Positions 12,316 through 25,480 of a DNA stretch of 64,000 nt are shown here, one piece after another (the stretch's first letter is position 1; each line of letters begins with the position of its first letter). The stretch covers positions 27,386,031 to 27,450,030 of the forward strand of contig CM025853.1 in assembly GCA_003952965.2 (NCBI GenBank), read 5' to 3'. Source of the stretch: Morella rubra (Eukaryota > Streptophyta > Magnoliopsida > Fagales > Myricaceae). A program made the translations under genes and the position numbers. Under the pieces are notes generated by a model. The model had not been told where the DNA came from. It did not search any database and worked only from the letters and a program-made list of their open reading frames with translations.

Positions 12316-15300
12316 TTAGGATCCATTGACAGCCATTTCTGGTGAGGATTTTGGTGGTATTAATGGGGAGTCCTCTCCACCCAACTGCCTATTGTCTGAA
12401 GCGCTATGCAAGCGATCCGAACATATTCTAGAAGCGGCAGGTTCCTTCTCTTCATGGTTATCATCTGAAGTGGTGCTGTTATCAGGACCACAGCTGTCAG
12501 TGTCTGGTTTATTCTCCACATGATTTTCTTCTCCTGAACTTTGGTTCTTATCAACTGTACAAGCAGTAGCCTGGACGGTGCTAGCTGTTTTCTTACTAGG
12601 TAGCACTGCCTGGCTTAGTGTTGAACACAGAGCAGCAAACACACTGTCTTTTGACTTGGAGTTCTTTCCGATCCGCTGTTTCTTTGACACCTCAGGCTTG
12701 TTATCTGTTGATACCGATTTCCGCTTCAACCGAAGAGACTCTATTGTTCCTTCATCTTCATCAGAAGTCTCTGGTTGCTTCCTTGGTGGTGGTCTATAGT
12801 CTTCATCGTCCTCATCATCCTCGTAGTCAACAAGTCCACCAGAACTTGGACTACAAAAGTCACGCAGAAATCAAGACAAAAGCATAGGTTGATAAAAAAA
12901 TCAACTAAGAACTGTCTTCACAATTTTCTAGGGCAAAACCATTCTCTACCTTAATGGTGGGTAGCTTGGAGAAACTCCATTGGATAAAACAGGTTGAGAC
13001 TGACTTTTTTGGGTATTAGGCATTGATGCGGATGCTGTATCTTCTTCATCACTGATTTTAAGGATCCAAATTGAGAGGCTATGGCAAGATAATCTTGGGA
13101 AAGAATTCTTCTAATATATCTTCCGTGTACTTACCTGTCCTCATTGAAATAGTCCTCCTCTTCTTTCTCCAGAGCACGCTCATCAATTCTTTTTCTGGGG
13201 TCTGATAGATTACCAGTGCCTTTTGTTCCACAATTCTCCAGGGACTGAAAAACGGTTGTAAGACTCAGAGAAACTCGAAAACCAAAATGAAGCAGTAAAA
13301 ATTAACCAAAATGGTTGAATACCTGCTCGTATTTAACTTTCAGTGAGTGAACGGAAGGGAAAGACTCAAATTTGACCAACTGGTCCCAAAATGCATCAAC
13401 CATATATTTAAGCAATGCTTTGAGGTTTTCCTGCATGACAAAGGATCATCAGCAGAGAATTGCCTCCAGACATATCTAAAATTCAAATGCCGAGAGATTC
13501 AAAGATGAGCACCTTGCGGATGAACTCAAAAAGTTCTAAAACCGCTGAGTTGAGAAGATTGTAACGATCACCATTACCAACAAAGGCATCCACAATTGGT
13601 TTGAGAAGGTTATTCTTGACAATATGATTTATAAGATGCTCATCCTGCATAAAAGCAAATAATTTGAGATCTTGTAAACTACCCACAAGAAATGCTAGTC
13701 CACTGGAAATTTGCAAACAAAATAAGCAGAACAAAGGCCGGTGCTATTCACAAGGACGAAAATTAGCTTATATGACTAATATGTTCCAAGGATACCCCAT
13801 TAATTTTGTAAAGGATCACATAAATATGCCCATGTAGTGAAATTGAGATACGAGTGATATGAGCAGGCATTATGAATGCCATTGTATATAAGAGAGGTCC
13901 GTCGCTCAAGATGTATATACTTACATGGCGCAAAAGGATAGTGCGAACAAATCGAACAGCAGCAACAACTAGGTATTTTTCCCTTCTTTGTGTCAACAAC
14001 AAAACTTTGTCTATCACATTGTTTAGGAGAAAGTTGCACCTGCAAAAAGAAAAGAACCCCGCACATTTATATGTTAAACATCAGTTGAATGAAGTCAATT
14101 CTCAATGATTGTGTGAACAGCATACAATAGATTACTTTATTCTATATGGATGGTGGAGAACACAAAAGCATAGCAATTCACATATGTTCGACAATATTTC
14201 AGGCTTCGTGCCATTTTGGTTTCCAATTCCGCCACCAGATCCCACAGATTTACCACTTGATTGAGCTACAGCTTCCAAAGGACAAGATGCTGTTATAACA
14301 TCAATTAGCTGACCCAAATGCTTCTCATAGAAAATCTCAATAATGGTATCTCTCTGCAACAAAACAGCTCGATCAAAATCTCAAATATCATAAATAAACA
14401 CATGAATTTATTTAAACTAAAGAATGGAAAAGAATCCATCTTACATGAAAGTTTTACTGACAAGTTTTCCAACAATTCAGTAGAAATATAGTAAAATGCA
14501 AATCAAGATTCAAAATGTTACACCTGCATCAGTAAATTCAAACCGTTGCAGACCACAAATCAAAACTTATTATGAATTAACTAGAGAAATCTTATCATTG
14601 CTTGACACAGGAGAAATGACACATTTGGGGCACCTCAAAAGAGGTCCAAATCTTCAATTTCATTGTGAGGAGACATAAGATAGACATTCTGGAGCAACAG
14701 TCAAACTGCTTAAGCTGACTAGAGTTTTTTTTTTTAATCTATGCCAGGTATGCATTAGCTACAAAAGATTTTATTGTATGAGAAATGTGTCTTCAGTTGG
14801 GCGTTTGTGTTTGGGGGGGGAGGGGGAGGGGGAAGGTTTTACTGCCAATAGATCCATGTTTGAAATGCTTGTGTCAGGCTTTTTATTGCCTCAAATTCCA
14901 CTCAGTTAAAAGATATATGATAGAGCTCAAACTTAGTTACATAGAAAGAGAAGCAATACAAAAAAGTCAAGTTAACATGATACACAAGGTATGAAATTAA
15001 AAAAAAAATATATATAATATATATATATATATATCAGAAATTGTATGGAACTCAGACAGGAAGCCCATTCAGAAAGGGGTAGTTAAAACATATAGTAGAG
15101 TGAATGACTGGTCAAGGAAGGCACCTGTGCTCCAGACAGTGTGTAAGAATCCAGTAGACTACGAAGAATTTCAAGAAATTGGCAGTTCATGTCCTCCCCA
15201 AAATCCGTCGTCATGCCCTTAACCTATACATCAATTTACAACCGAAAGTCAATCTTGATTGGCAAACATGTCTCTTCACAGGCAATTGTTCACTACCATG

Positions 15301-18300
15301 CAATTTGTTATGGTTTCAAAGAAGTCCAATGCCTTCCAGTGAAGAAGTACAATAAAGTAGAGTAAGAATTGCTGCTCATATTATGGCATATGTAAGCAGA
15401 CGACTTTTCAAGTCAATTGCTACAGTCAATAAAACACACGTAACCCCAAACACCACATTGACTCGGCCATATGTTAGTTGGATGTCCATCTCCAGAAAAC
15501 AGTCACATATCACATATCTAATGGTCAAAGCACAGCAACCACTAGGGCTGGCAACCTACATTGCAGCTTCAAGAACAGTCACTTTTTCATTTATCAAGAA
15601 CGAGGCAAGTTATTCTTCACTATCCTCTTCACCTGTTTTGAGCTTTCTATTCGCAGCAATACCCCCTCCCCCCAACAATAATATGTATATACCACCAACT
15701 AAGAGCGAGATAAAACAGCTTGCGACACTTATGGTAACTTCACAATTGGATGGCTCGTGTCCAGAAGGAAGGGTCAGGTACCCATTTGGGAAAAAGGAGG
15801 GGGGGTTATGCAATACCATTAGAAGCATCGAAAAAAACTAATCTTCACATCGATTGAGTTTTCGGTATTTAATATGTACAGCATCTCAACCATCACCTGA
15901 TATGCAATCACAAAAGCTACATTCCATATCCCACCTATCCCATTTCATTCTTCTTATTTTCAGTTTTTTCCCCTAAGTACTACGAATCATATGCTCGTTG
16001 TCAGGGCCCCTGATGAAGTGCTACTTTTCAACGCTGAACTTTTGCTTTCACGAGTGGACAATGCCTTTTGATTTACATGCCACACGAGATCTAATGTATT
16101 TGCTCTATGACCAAAAAACTTGAGGCAATGCATACCAAGAGTCCCAGAAGCAGAACGCCTTCCAGCCGAACAACATAAGAACGAAGAAGGTTTGGATCCT
16201 GATTCAAGAAAAGAATGAGGATATCTGTCCTGCATACATTAGAATGACTTGTTATCAGGTGATGTATTCATGCAACGGAATATTCATCTAAAAATAGAAC
16301 ACACAAAGGCCATAGACAGACGGTAAGATTTCGTTGTTACCCAGTTAGTACAAGCTTTTTGTCTTGACTCTGCAAAGCATCAGTTATGATCTCAAAGATT
16401 CCTTCACTCATGAGATCCCTGCAAGAATTTTAGACTCTTGACCATTAGAAGAACTAAATCAATAAAAAGACAACAGTAAGTACCTGACTTGAAAATCACA
16501 AAGATAACACTTGAAACAAGAAGCATTTTCAAATAATGAATACTACAGAGTAAGCTAGTTAGATCTATTTCAACATGGATAATTGTTAAAACAGCATAAA
16601 TAGCATACCTAAATAGCCGGAGCTGCTGGACCACCTGGAGGCTCTTGCTTAAACTACAAAACTCATGCAAGAAATACACCTATTTCATGAAGAGAAATTC
16701 ATGATTGATATTGAGAACTATTAGAACAACATGACCCACTATCATTCACAAGAGGAACTCAACAAAATGACCCACTTATCTCTAATACACAATGCCCTCA
16801 ATCAAGATGCTTTATCCCAACGGTAGTTTGGAATCAAATCAAATACAAAATCAGCTATTCAAAACAGAACACTTAATGGGATTAAAAAAAGGCAACAATA
16901 TTATGGAGAAGTTATTCATAGCACCAAGGGGAATATACTTATTTAAAAAAAGAAATAGCACCAGGGGGAATAGTTTCATGTCCATCATGGAATTCCATAG
17001 TTTCACTAACATGCTCAAGAAAAGCAAACCAATATATGTATGTCAAGCCAAAAAAGTACCAAATTTTTCTTGGACCCTGCAGAGATAGAGGGCGATCGCA
17101 ACCTAGCAAACAACTCCTGAATAAAGGTGCTGTCATCCTTTAACAAAGAAACAACCTACAATGCAACAAAATTAGAGGCAAAATAATATAGTGCTCAATA
17201 TTTGTAAACAAGCACTGGCGAAATCTTACAACTGCATTGTTCGCATGGATTATGGAATTGAGATTCGCAACTGTGGCCTCATCCAATGCTCGAGCCAAAA
17301 CAAAATCCTAACAGACAAAAGATTAGAGTAACAATTCTAGAAAGTAAGAATTACGCAGCAGACAGGGAAGCCAGAAACCCAAGATTCAACAACAATACTC
17401 ACCTTCAAGTAACCAATTCTGTATGTCTGGTGTATCTTTGACAGAACTAAAGGATCTTTAATTGGTATGGCCTACAAAAAAAGAATACATGTCCACGAAT
17501 CAGCAAGAAGCAGCAAGTTCTTCCATCCACCCACCCCATCCTCTCCCGCGAAAGAGAAGAATGACCAGCAACCATAGCATACCTCCTTGAAGACAATATG
17601 CTCTTTCAAAAAATTACGATGATGCTGGATATGAGGGACCTCTGGCTCATCTGCAAATTATAAGGTTCAACACCATTAAAAAAACAATCTAATGAGTAAT
17701 AATGAACTAAGAACCAAACCATTAGCACAGCTACCATCAGTTCAGTGCAGATATGCACCACTATGACATAATTTTCAACAGAGGTTTTTAAATATAAAAT
17801 CACTAGATATGACCCTTGAGATCCAATATATTTGTTTAATAAGTAATATACGGCATTTAGAACCATAAATGTCAAAACACTAAATAGAACTGAAGATGTA
17901 AAGAAGCTACCATAAACATTCCGTACTCATCTCCCCCCCCCCCCCCCCCCCACCCACCACAAACAACAAAAAATAATAACAAAAACACTAAAAGCCAATG
18001 CGCATGTCATATTTGCCGGCAACAAATATTGAACACCATGAATGCAAAATTGAAGACCATTGTTCCCACACTGACCCAGTACTCATTGACGAAGAATATT
18101 TTCAATCATGCTACAGGTTTCAGATATGATAATAGGTCGGATAATCACTAAAATAGGTTTACACAAAAGGCAATCTCATCCATGACAGATTTATACATCA
18201 ATGATACTGAATGGCACAAGGCACAGGGAGAGAAATTATATTGCAAACAAATACATCTAAAAAAGAATTGTCTGAATATTGCTGACAAAAAAGAAGCCAC

Positions 18301-21300
18301 TAACTGCACTTCATGCTGACTGAGATCCAGACAAGATATAGTGCTTGATGGGTTATAAAAAGCAATGAAGTAGACACCAGTAATAACAAGACTACGAAGC
18401 TCCAATATTAAAACTTCTCTCTAATGTCACAGATTACAATGAACATAATAAACTTCCAACAACAAAACTTACACTCCAGTGAACCGATGATTTCCATGAT
18501 CAATTCATCACCAAATATCTTCTCAAAGATCTGAGGACTATTGAGTAAAACTGCAAGTAACCAGATAGACATCACTTACTACCAACAAACAATGCGCATA
18601 GAAGCAGCACATAAGGAGGACATAATCGTGGAATGAAAATTATTACTTACTAATCCCTTTGACTATTTTATATATCATGTGAAGACCATCAACGTTTTCC
18701 AAGTCTTCACAGATTCTAAACAGGTCAATCAGCTTTCGGAAAAATTCTTGCTGCATCAAAAAAAGTGTTTAGAAAATTATTAGTTAGAACAGGTGAAAGG
18801 CGGATCTTATACAGACTAGCAAAGGGAGGAACAATTTCAGCAAATAGGAAAACATGTTGCATTAAATAACAAATTTACTAGTTGTTTTACATAACAATAG
18901 AATCAAACAAAGGGAGAGTGATAAGACAAAAACTTATATACATTCAAAATGTACAACTTATCACGATCTCTTCATTAAACTAGGCACACTTGGACCAACT
19001 TGAATTGGCAAGATCCCAATATCTATGTGAACAGGATAAACATCACTTACATCATTCAAAATGAGTTCTGTCAGCCGCATCTGATCAGTAATGCCACTTT
19101 CAACCACAGTCTGCAAGAGAAAGATTGATCAATTTTATTCAATGCTCCCTAAAGTTTTGGAAACGCTCAACAGTACCGAAGAAAATTAGAGTAATTTGAA
19201 TTCTGCATACTATGGGAGTGTTTGTTTGCCAAAATTTCGAGGAATATTCCCGAAATTTTGGAATCTTTACTTTATTGAGATTTATTGGGGTTTGTGAAAG
19301 GTGAAGTGTGTATGTGTAAAAGTTAAAAATTTTGGAGTGTGTTTGTTTTGCTGGAAATTTCCATACTCCAAAATATTGGGGAAACAAACGGTACCTATAT
19401 ATATACTCATCATCATCCCACTGAATCATTTATTTTTTTATCAAAGGGACGCAAACATTTATGGAAAGATTTCTTATTACAATTAGGTACCATCCCTATG
19501 TCAATACCAGTATGACGACCTAGTAGCGGCATAGAGGAATTGATTTCTTGGACCTCGTTTCTTCTGAGTAGGCTTATGGAATCTCGATCAGATGTTGCAA
19601 TGAATCCATTGCTGTAATCTTGCCAGCCCTTGATGTGATTTTCGTAGATGATTATTCTCGTTATATATGGCTTTATTTGTTACTCTTTTTTGTTCTCTTT
19701 GCCTTACTCCAACTGCATCGTCATATCGGATTCTGATTTTATGCTTTCTGGTTACATTTACTCATTTTGATATACCTCCCGTTTTGGACTCGAGCATGTA
19801 AAACCTCTACTTTCAGTCAAGCTACTTTGTCCCTTGACTCACCAATGTTTTACCAGATTAGTATAAAGCAATCTCAATAAACAGTTAACACAACACCCAA
19901 TAATGTAAGGATAACATTGGTTTTGCTGAAATGGATAATGCACCGTTTAACTGAAAAAAAAAAAAAAAAGGGTTCCAAGACCTACTACTCACAGCCAAAG
20001 AGTAGCACATGAGAATTCACAAGTGAAATTCGAATTACTAGGTGTATGGGTGCGAGTCGACCTCTCAATATAAAAGCAATGCCAGAAGTATAAAACACAT
20101 TGAGTATTTTAAAACATCTGCAATGCCCAAATTTGCAAAAATGAAAGAGAGAGAAATGAACTCAGATCAACAACAGCTGACTGTCTAAACTTCGTGGCAT
20201 ATATATATATTTTGATAAGTAACTTCGTGGCATATATGAAATGAAACAAGCTAGCTACACAACCAAAGAGCCTAGGGGCCTCCTTTCATTACAGACAGTT
20301 TGGCTCTCAACCAATATGTGTCTCTTTGGCTATTAGGGATATGGGGAAAATAAGTTCCCATATAATATTCAACCTATCCAGCAACAAACTACTCAAAAGA
20401 ATGGAAAGCATGTTACAGCAATGAATAAATTTTCCTTGTCAACAAACTTACCTGATATCAGTGATTTTACAAACTTACATCCAGCCAATTAAGGCGTCAG
20501 GAGGAAATAACTAGAAATACTACAAATTTTACACGAGAGAGAGCAAGAGCAAGATCACAATTAAATCTCACCAATATCAAGCAAAAGTCATAGGCAAGCT
20601 CACAAATCATAAAACCTAGCTCATTGGTCAAAAAAAAATAAGGAACGGAAAGAAATTCAAAACAGATATATAAAATCAGAGAGAATAGCAAATGCTATTG
20701 AACCTTAAGTAGAAGTGGAAGTGTCGATAGCTCAACTGCAGGCAACTCCCTCAGCTCGCTGTTCACTCCGTGAAATGTCTCATCTGAATACCACAGAAAA
20801 AAAAATAAACTAATAATCCATGCCAAAAAGAGTTCTGCAAATGTAACCAAGAATAAGATGTAAAATGACAGAAATTTCCAATGTTTGGATGGACAAGAGA
20901 TATTATCTCTTATAAATTGGGCTTTTTTTTCAATGGGATGGACCTCTCAAGGGTAAAAATTATTGCATTCCCCAGATTTGACATACATCCTCAATTATCT
21001 CCAGAAACTTGATTATTCATTTCTGCCACCTCTGTGGACAAATTTCTCTCCAGGAACATGGTGTTTTCCTAAAAAGATTAACAGATTTGCTCAACTAAAC
21101 TATACTCGATATTAGAGATTACTTAAAAGGGTTTTACTTCCACAAATGAGGAACTGCTCCTATATCGCCAACCATGACAGAGTATTCCTGGATGACGAAG
21201 TCTCTCCTTCAACTGCCTTTCAACTTACATGTACACAACACTCACTAGTCTAAATAAGAACAAATAAGAACAAATAAAATCAATCCAGTATAAATAAAAA

Positions 21301-24300
21301 GGTAACCTTGTAAACTGTGAAATCAATTTCAAAAAGGGCGATGAAGAAAATAATCCAGTTAAAGAAGAGACTCTAGGATAGACAGAGAGACAGAATCCTA
21401 AAGATGCACCAACTGTACTTGCAGGCACTTTACAAGAAGGGCAACTCGTATAATCGTTCATTTTTCACCTATTATCTCTACATTCCACAAGCTAGACTCT
21501 CACATCTAGACAGACACACTTTAACTGTAAATCCAAAACGTAAAGGTCACAGGGAAAATGGGGAAGAAAAATGACACAATCGAGAGTACATCGAGGAGAG
21601 CTCATCATATGACAATTGCCTTGAGATACCCCAGATGCACCTAATGTCCCACTCACCTGGCAATAACCAGCTTCAAAATACACAAACGTCAAGAACTCAC
21701 AATGCAACTCATACATTCCAAGTTGGTGTGAAATCTCACATAGTGCACGCAAAAAGAGAACTCAAGAAGCAACTAATACATTCCAAATCGATACAGAAGG
21801 TTGAATACAGCAGATACTTACTGTTAAGAGTATTGAAATGCAGACTTCTTTGCACAGTGCAGATATGGTCCCTAAATAAAACAAGCATGATGTTGAGTAG
21901 ACACTAAATGATGGCTAAAGCAGAAATATTTTGCAGGAAAAACGGTGAAAATGGATTTAAGTGTAAATGTTTAATTGTTACCATATGTAAGAACACCCTG
22001 TGGTCTCCTGAAAGCTTAGTGCTAATTCCGTAGCATATTCTGGATCTCTCCATGAGATAATAGTATCTGAAAATAGATAAAGGAACATGTTATAGCCAGT
22101 CATTGAGAACAATTCACACTGTACTAGGTACAACTGGAAAAGAAAATAATATAATTAACAATACCTTCTTGCTTCCTGTAAATGTCATCTGAGCTAATAC
22201 GATGCAAAAGTAATGTCTCATTATCTTCTTCATCAATGACAAACAAACCCAACTCTTCTGATCGCTGCATTAACATGCACATTCAAGCGAAATGCATAAG
22301 TGTTTAGAGGACCACTTCAAACTTTAATATTCATCTTGAGACAACAGTTTTAACTCTAAAACCTGCTCGTCAATGTCAAGCAAACGTCAAAGAAGATTGA
22401 TATATGAACAAACCTCCAAATAGTCAACAGTAACGTGGCCAGTTCCTTGATCATCCCATTTCCCATCATCATTCAACCGGTAGACCTTAACGCGCTGAAT
22501 TAAAAAATAATCACGAAGAGAATATTACAGGCCACTTCTATCAGTCAACCATTCCTTGCAATCAATTTTGATGTAAATTAAGAAAGAACAGACCTTAAAC
22601 CCCAGAGCAAAGTACCAACCAGACAAGCATTCCCAGAAATTATAAATTGAATAAGAAGATAACACATCAACAGATAAGAAATAGATTGAAAATCACCCCG
22701 GAAAGAGGGTGCAAAGAGGACAATAGTTAACAGTGCAGATGCACATTAAGTATAACAAACTCAACCAAGTAACCATTCAACTAAACAACCCAAAGATCAT
22801 GCTTTTGGAACAAAAGCTAATCATTATGACAATTACCAATTAAGCAGAGCATATGACCCTGTTTAAATAGCCATCTCATGTGATTGGATGCCTAAATCCA
22901 CAGAGAAAAAAACATGCAAGTGGGCTATGAAGAAACTAAAGCTATTAGAAACCCACTAAATATTGTCATAATCAACATAGCATCTAATATCAGAGTCTGG
23001 TACATAGTAAAAGAAGCATTGAAAATTTAGGGACTATATGGTAAGCCACCACGGATGGCCAAATGCAGAAGGTTAGGGAATTGGATGACACAATGCTGCC
23101 ATATCATCTCGTAAGCATCCATAGCAGTTCCAGTATCTCTCAACTAAAGATAGAAAACTGTAAGATGTGCAAAATTCAAAACTGGATCTCGCCATCAGTA
23201 ATAAAACTTATCCCAAAAGAATCTCGACATCAGTAATCAAACTCACATCTTAAGACTATAAAGGGCTTTGTGTAAACTATATGAAATTCAAAACAATATC
23301 TCAAATATCAGCGCTCAAGTTTGAATCATAGAACTATAAAGAGCCCCCAGAGACATCTGAGTCTCCTGCATAGGAGTACTTTCAATAACAGATACGTGCA
23401 GAATATCCTCCGGTACACGTGGCAGACCACCCACGCTATCTGCTCTGGTAAAGATCTCTTGATCAAGCAAGTGTAAAGAACTTTTATCTATAAAGTCAAT
23501 TTCCTCCCCTTTCCAAATCCAGTTGTCAAAGATGAAGAACCACATTCTATTTCCCTCCAAGCTGGTGGCCCACAGAAACTCCCCCCACATCTAAATGGTG
23601 ATTTTCCAATGGAAAAAATAAATAGAACTTGGAATGTTAGGACAGACCAAAAAGTCTGTCCATATTCAGTCGTGCATGCACAAGCACGTTTGAATACCTT
23701 TTTTATTCTTTGGTGATTAATATTTGTAAACCTCACGTTTATGGGAAACCTAATCCTAAAGGGGGATAACCATAAATATCAATGTTATTTTTCAAGGATA
23801 TACCACTCATTACAAAAACTCATACACCTGTGCATTAAAGTGAGGATAAACACGGAAATACAGGAACAAGGTAATTATAAGCATCAACATTAATTCACTT
23901 TAAAAAACATATTGCTTGGCATCCTAACTCAAAGAGCAACCTAACCATGATAGAGAGGATAAGGATGATAGAGCAGATTTAGGTCAAACAGTGTACCATA
24001 ACATTTTAATGTGGCGTTGAGAACTCATTTTACTCCATACCATCAAATATACTGTCAGATTGATTGGGTAAATGCAGCACGACGAGCTCAGCATTGCAGA
24101 AATTGCCAAATAGGAATTAAAGAGAGTAAAATTATAGACACTATATAGACCAAGGCGAGGCTGTGAATAAGTGTTCGGTCACACCACATTGTCGTTTAAT
24201 AGGAAGTTGCTCAAAAAAAGACAAATAACTTGCACAGCGACAAATCATGACAGCAATCTTCCAAACCCCATTCTCGCCAAGATAGTGACAAGCGTTATCC

Positions 24301-25179
24301 AAAAGTTAAAAATCTCCCAAACTACCTCTGCTCTAAGTCAAAACCCTGAGACCTCATTAAACCAAGCCCAAAATGGTTTTTTTAAGAGATTGAGTTAAGC
24401 TTAAAGAATACCGCAGAAGATGCACTAGAGATTTCCCTTAAGCGTAAACGACCACAGATTACTTAACTTCAAGCGCAATTAAGTTTGTCTCAGATAGTCC
24501 AACCAAGGCTTCTGGAATACAGCTTTAACACGTTTACCACTTTATGAATCAAACTTGCCCTCCAACCAACTCGTGAAAAATCAAACACTTATGTTAAGCT
24601 GAGACATCAAGCACTGCTTCCTCTCGACCCCAAAAGACTTGATATCTAATCCCAGGCCTTCAATTTTGCATTTTAACTTTGTATACATTCCAATGAACAA
24701 CTACTTCAAATCATTTCCCCCACCCAGACCACAACAATATTACTCGTTTTGGCCTTTTCAGACAGTTCAATTGCAACGTACAATTTATAGCAGCTACAGG
24801 ACTAGAAATGATTGATAATCTTCAACGCACTAAAACGAAGACCTTTTCAAACACAAAGGAACAATATCCCACTCCTCAACCAAACTAATGGCACGTAAAA
24901 ACCAAAGGAATCAAATTAGAAATATTCCCACCCAAAATATATATTAGTCCAACTTCACCAAAACAGAGTTAACCACAGTACATGTAACAACACATATTAT
25001 AATTTCTACACTCCCAGTTAGCAACACCATGCTCTCAAACTTCAAAATGACACTAGAGAAAAGCACATCATCTTCGTCGAGCTTAATTCTAGGGCAAAGT
25101 AATGAGCTTTCGATTACACTACGCCTAGACTCACCTGCATCGAATTGGCGTTGGCCTGTGGCTTCTCTGGCGCGCCCAT
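12316..25179 (-). CDS. PP4R3: PP4R3/SMEK, protein phosphatase 4 regulatory subunit 3 (24 exons)
   Basis: Targets the PP4 catalytic subunit to substrates; plant PP4R3 works in the nucleus, including in microRNA gene transcription and HYL1 dephosphorylation. Exons (minus): 25135-25179, 22414-22494, 22165-22264, 21982-22066, 21822-21871, 20704-20783, 19051-19110, 18651-18750, 18473-18550, 17583-17650, 17403-17471, 17230-17307, 17060-17155, 16609-16679, 16341-16418, 16136-16229, 15125-15223, 14136-14353, 13925-14039, 13513-13644, 13323-13430, 13135-13244, 12950-13051, 12316-12850. These sum to 2652 bases, 883 residues plus stop, with every phase consistent. The N-terminal RVKVYRLNDDGKWDDQGTGH region (about 16-110) is the PH/EVH1-like domain; about 140-345 is the SMK-1 domain; HEAT/ARM-like helices follow to about 670; the last exon gives an acidic, then Lys/Arg-rich, disordered tail. 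The start MGAPEKPQANANSMQ is the first in-frame ATG of the first exon. Confidence 0.95.
17934..17951. repeat. Poly-C tract in PP4R3 intron 9
   Basis: A run of about 18 C residues, immediately followed by caccca. Useful only as a polymorphic simple repeat and a likely weak point for assembly accuracy. Confidence 0.9.
19212..19398. mobile_element. Candidate MITE in PP4R3 intron 6
   Basis: About 190 bases bounded by imperfect inverted ends: gggagtgtttgtttgccaaa at the left, and, read on the other strand, ggtaccgtttgtttccccaa at the right. Internally it is AT-rich with stretches of aaaattt and no coding potential. Both borders abut tat, a possible three-base target duplication, but this is weak evidence. 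Confidence 0.55.
19635..19685 (+). mobile_element. Decayed Ty1/copia integrase fragment in PP4R3 intron 6
   Basis: The plus strand reads VIFVDDYSRYIWLYLLL, the hallmark motif at the start of the copia integrase catalytic core (first catalytic Asp region). The surrounding 19480-19860 shows only scattered further similarity and many stops, so this is a fossil. It lies antisense to PP4R3 in a 1.6-kb intron. Confidence 0.6.
22495..25134 (-). other. Long first intron of PP4R3
   Basis: At 2.6 kb this is the longest intron of the gene and directly follows a 15-codon first exon. I found no coding sequence, RNA gene or clear transposon in it. Long first introns near plant start codons often carry expression-enhancing sequence; that is a general inference, not a motif seen here. 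Confidence 0.6.
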
Positions 25180-25480
25180 GCCAGCTCCTATATCAGTGAT
25201 TCAAATTCGAAAGCCAAAATTAGAGAGATTGAATCGGAACGGATAGGCTTCGAGAACGATAAATTAGGGCTTCGGAGGAGAGAAGAGAAATTAAGTGTAG
25301 GAAGCAGATTAAAGTTTCTCTCTTTTTCTTTTACAGAGGGGCATCAATTGAAAACCCTAACCGCCATTAACGTAGCAGTGCGAACCTCTCAAATCTCTCT
25401 CCCTCTTCTCTCTCCCTCTTCTCTCTCCTTCTGTTTATTTTTTTGTGTTGCAAGTGTCTGTTCCCCGTAGAAAGAGAAGA
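25180..25480 (-). promoter_or_regulatory. PP4R3 leader and core promoter region
   Basis: Upstream of the start codon the plus strand shows repeated ctctctccctcttctctctcc (about 25394-25432), that is, a GA-rich leader in the direction of PP4R3. No clear TATA box was identified. The extent is approximate. Confidence 0.5.

Noticed and set aside
13872-14108. Plus-strand frames across PP4R3 exon 19
   Set aside because: They are antisense shadows of a real exon with conserved protein on the minus strand.
15383-15841. 152-codon open frame on the plus strand within PP4R3
   Set aside because: It lies in the intron between two well-supported PP4R3 exons on the other strand and has low-complexity Ser/Pro content; no family recognised.
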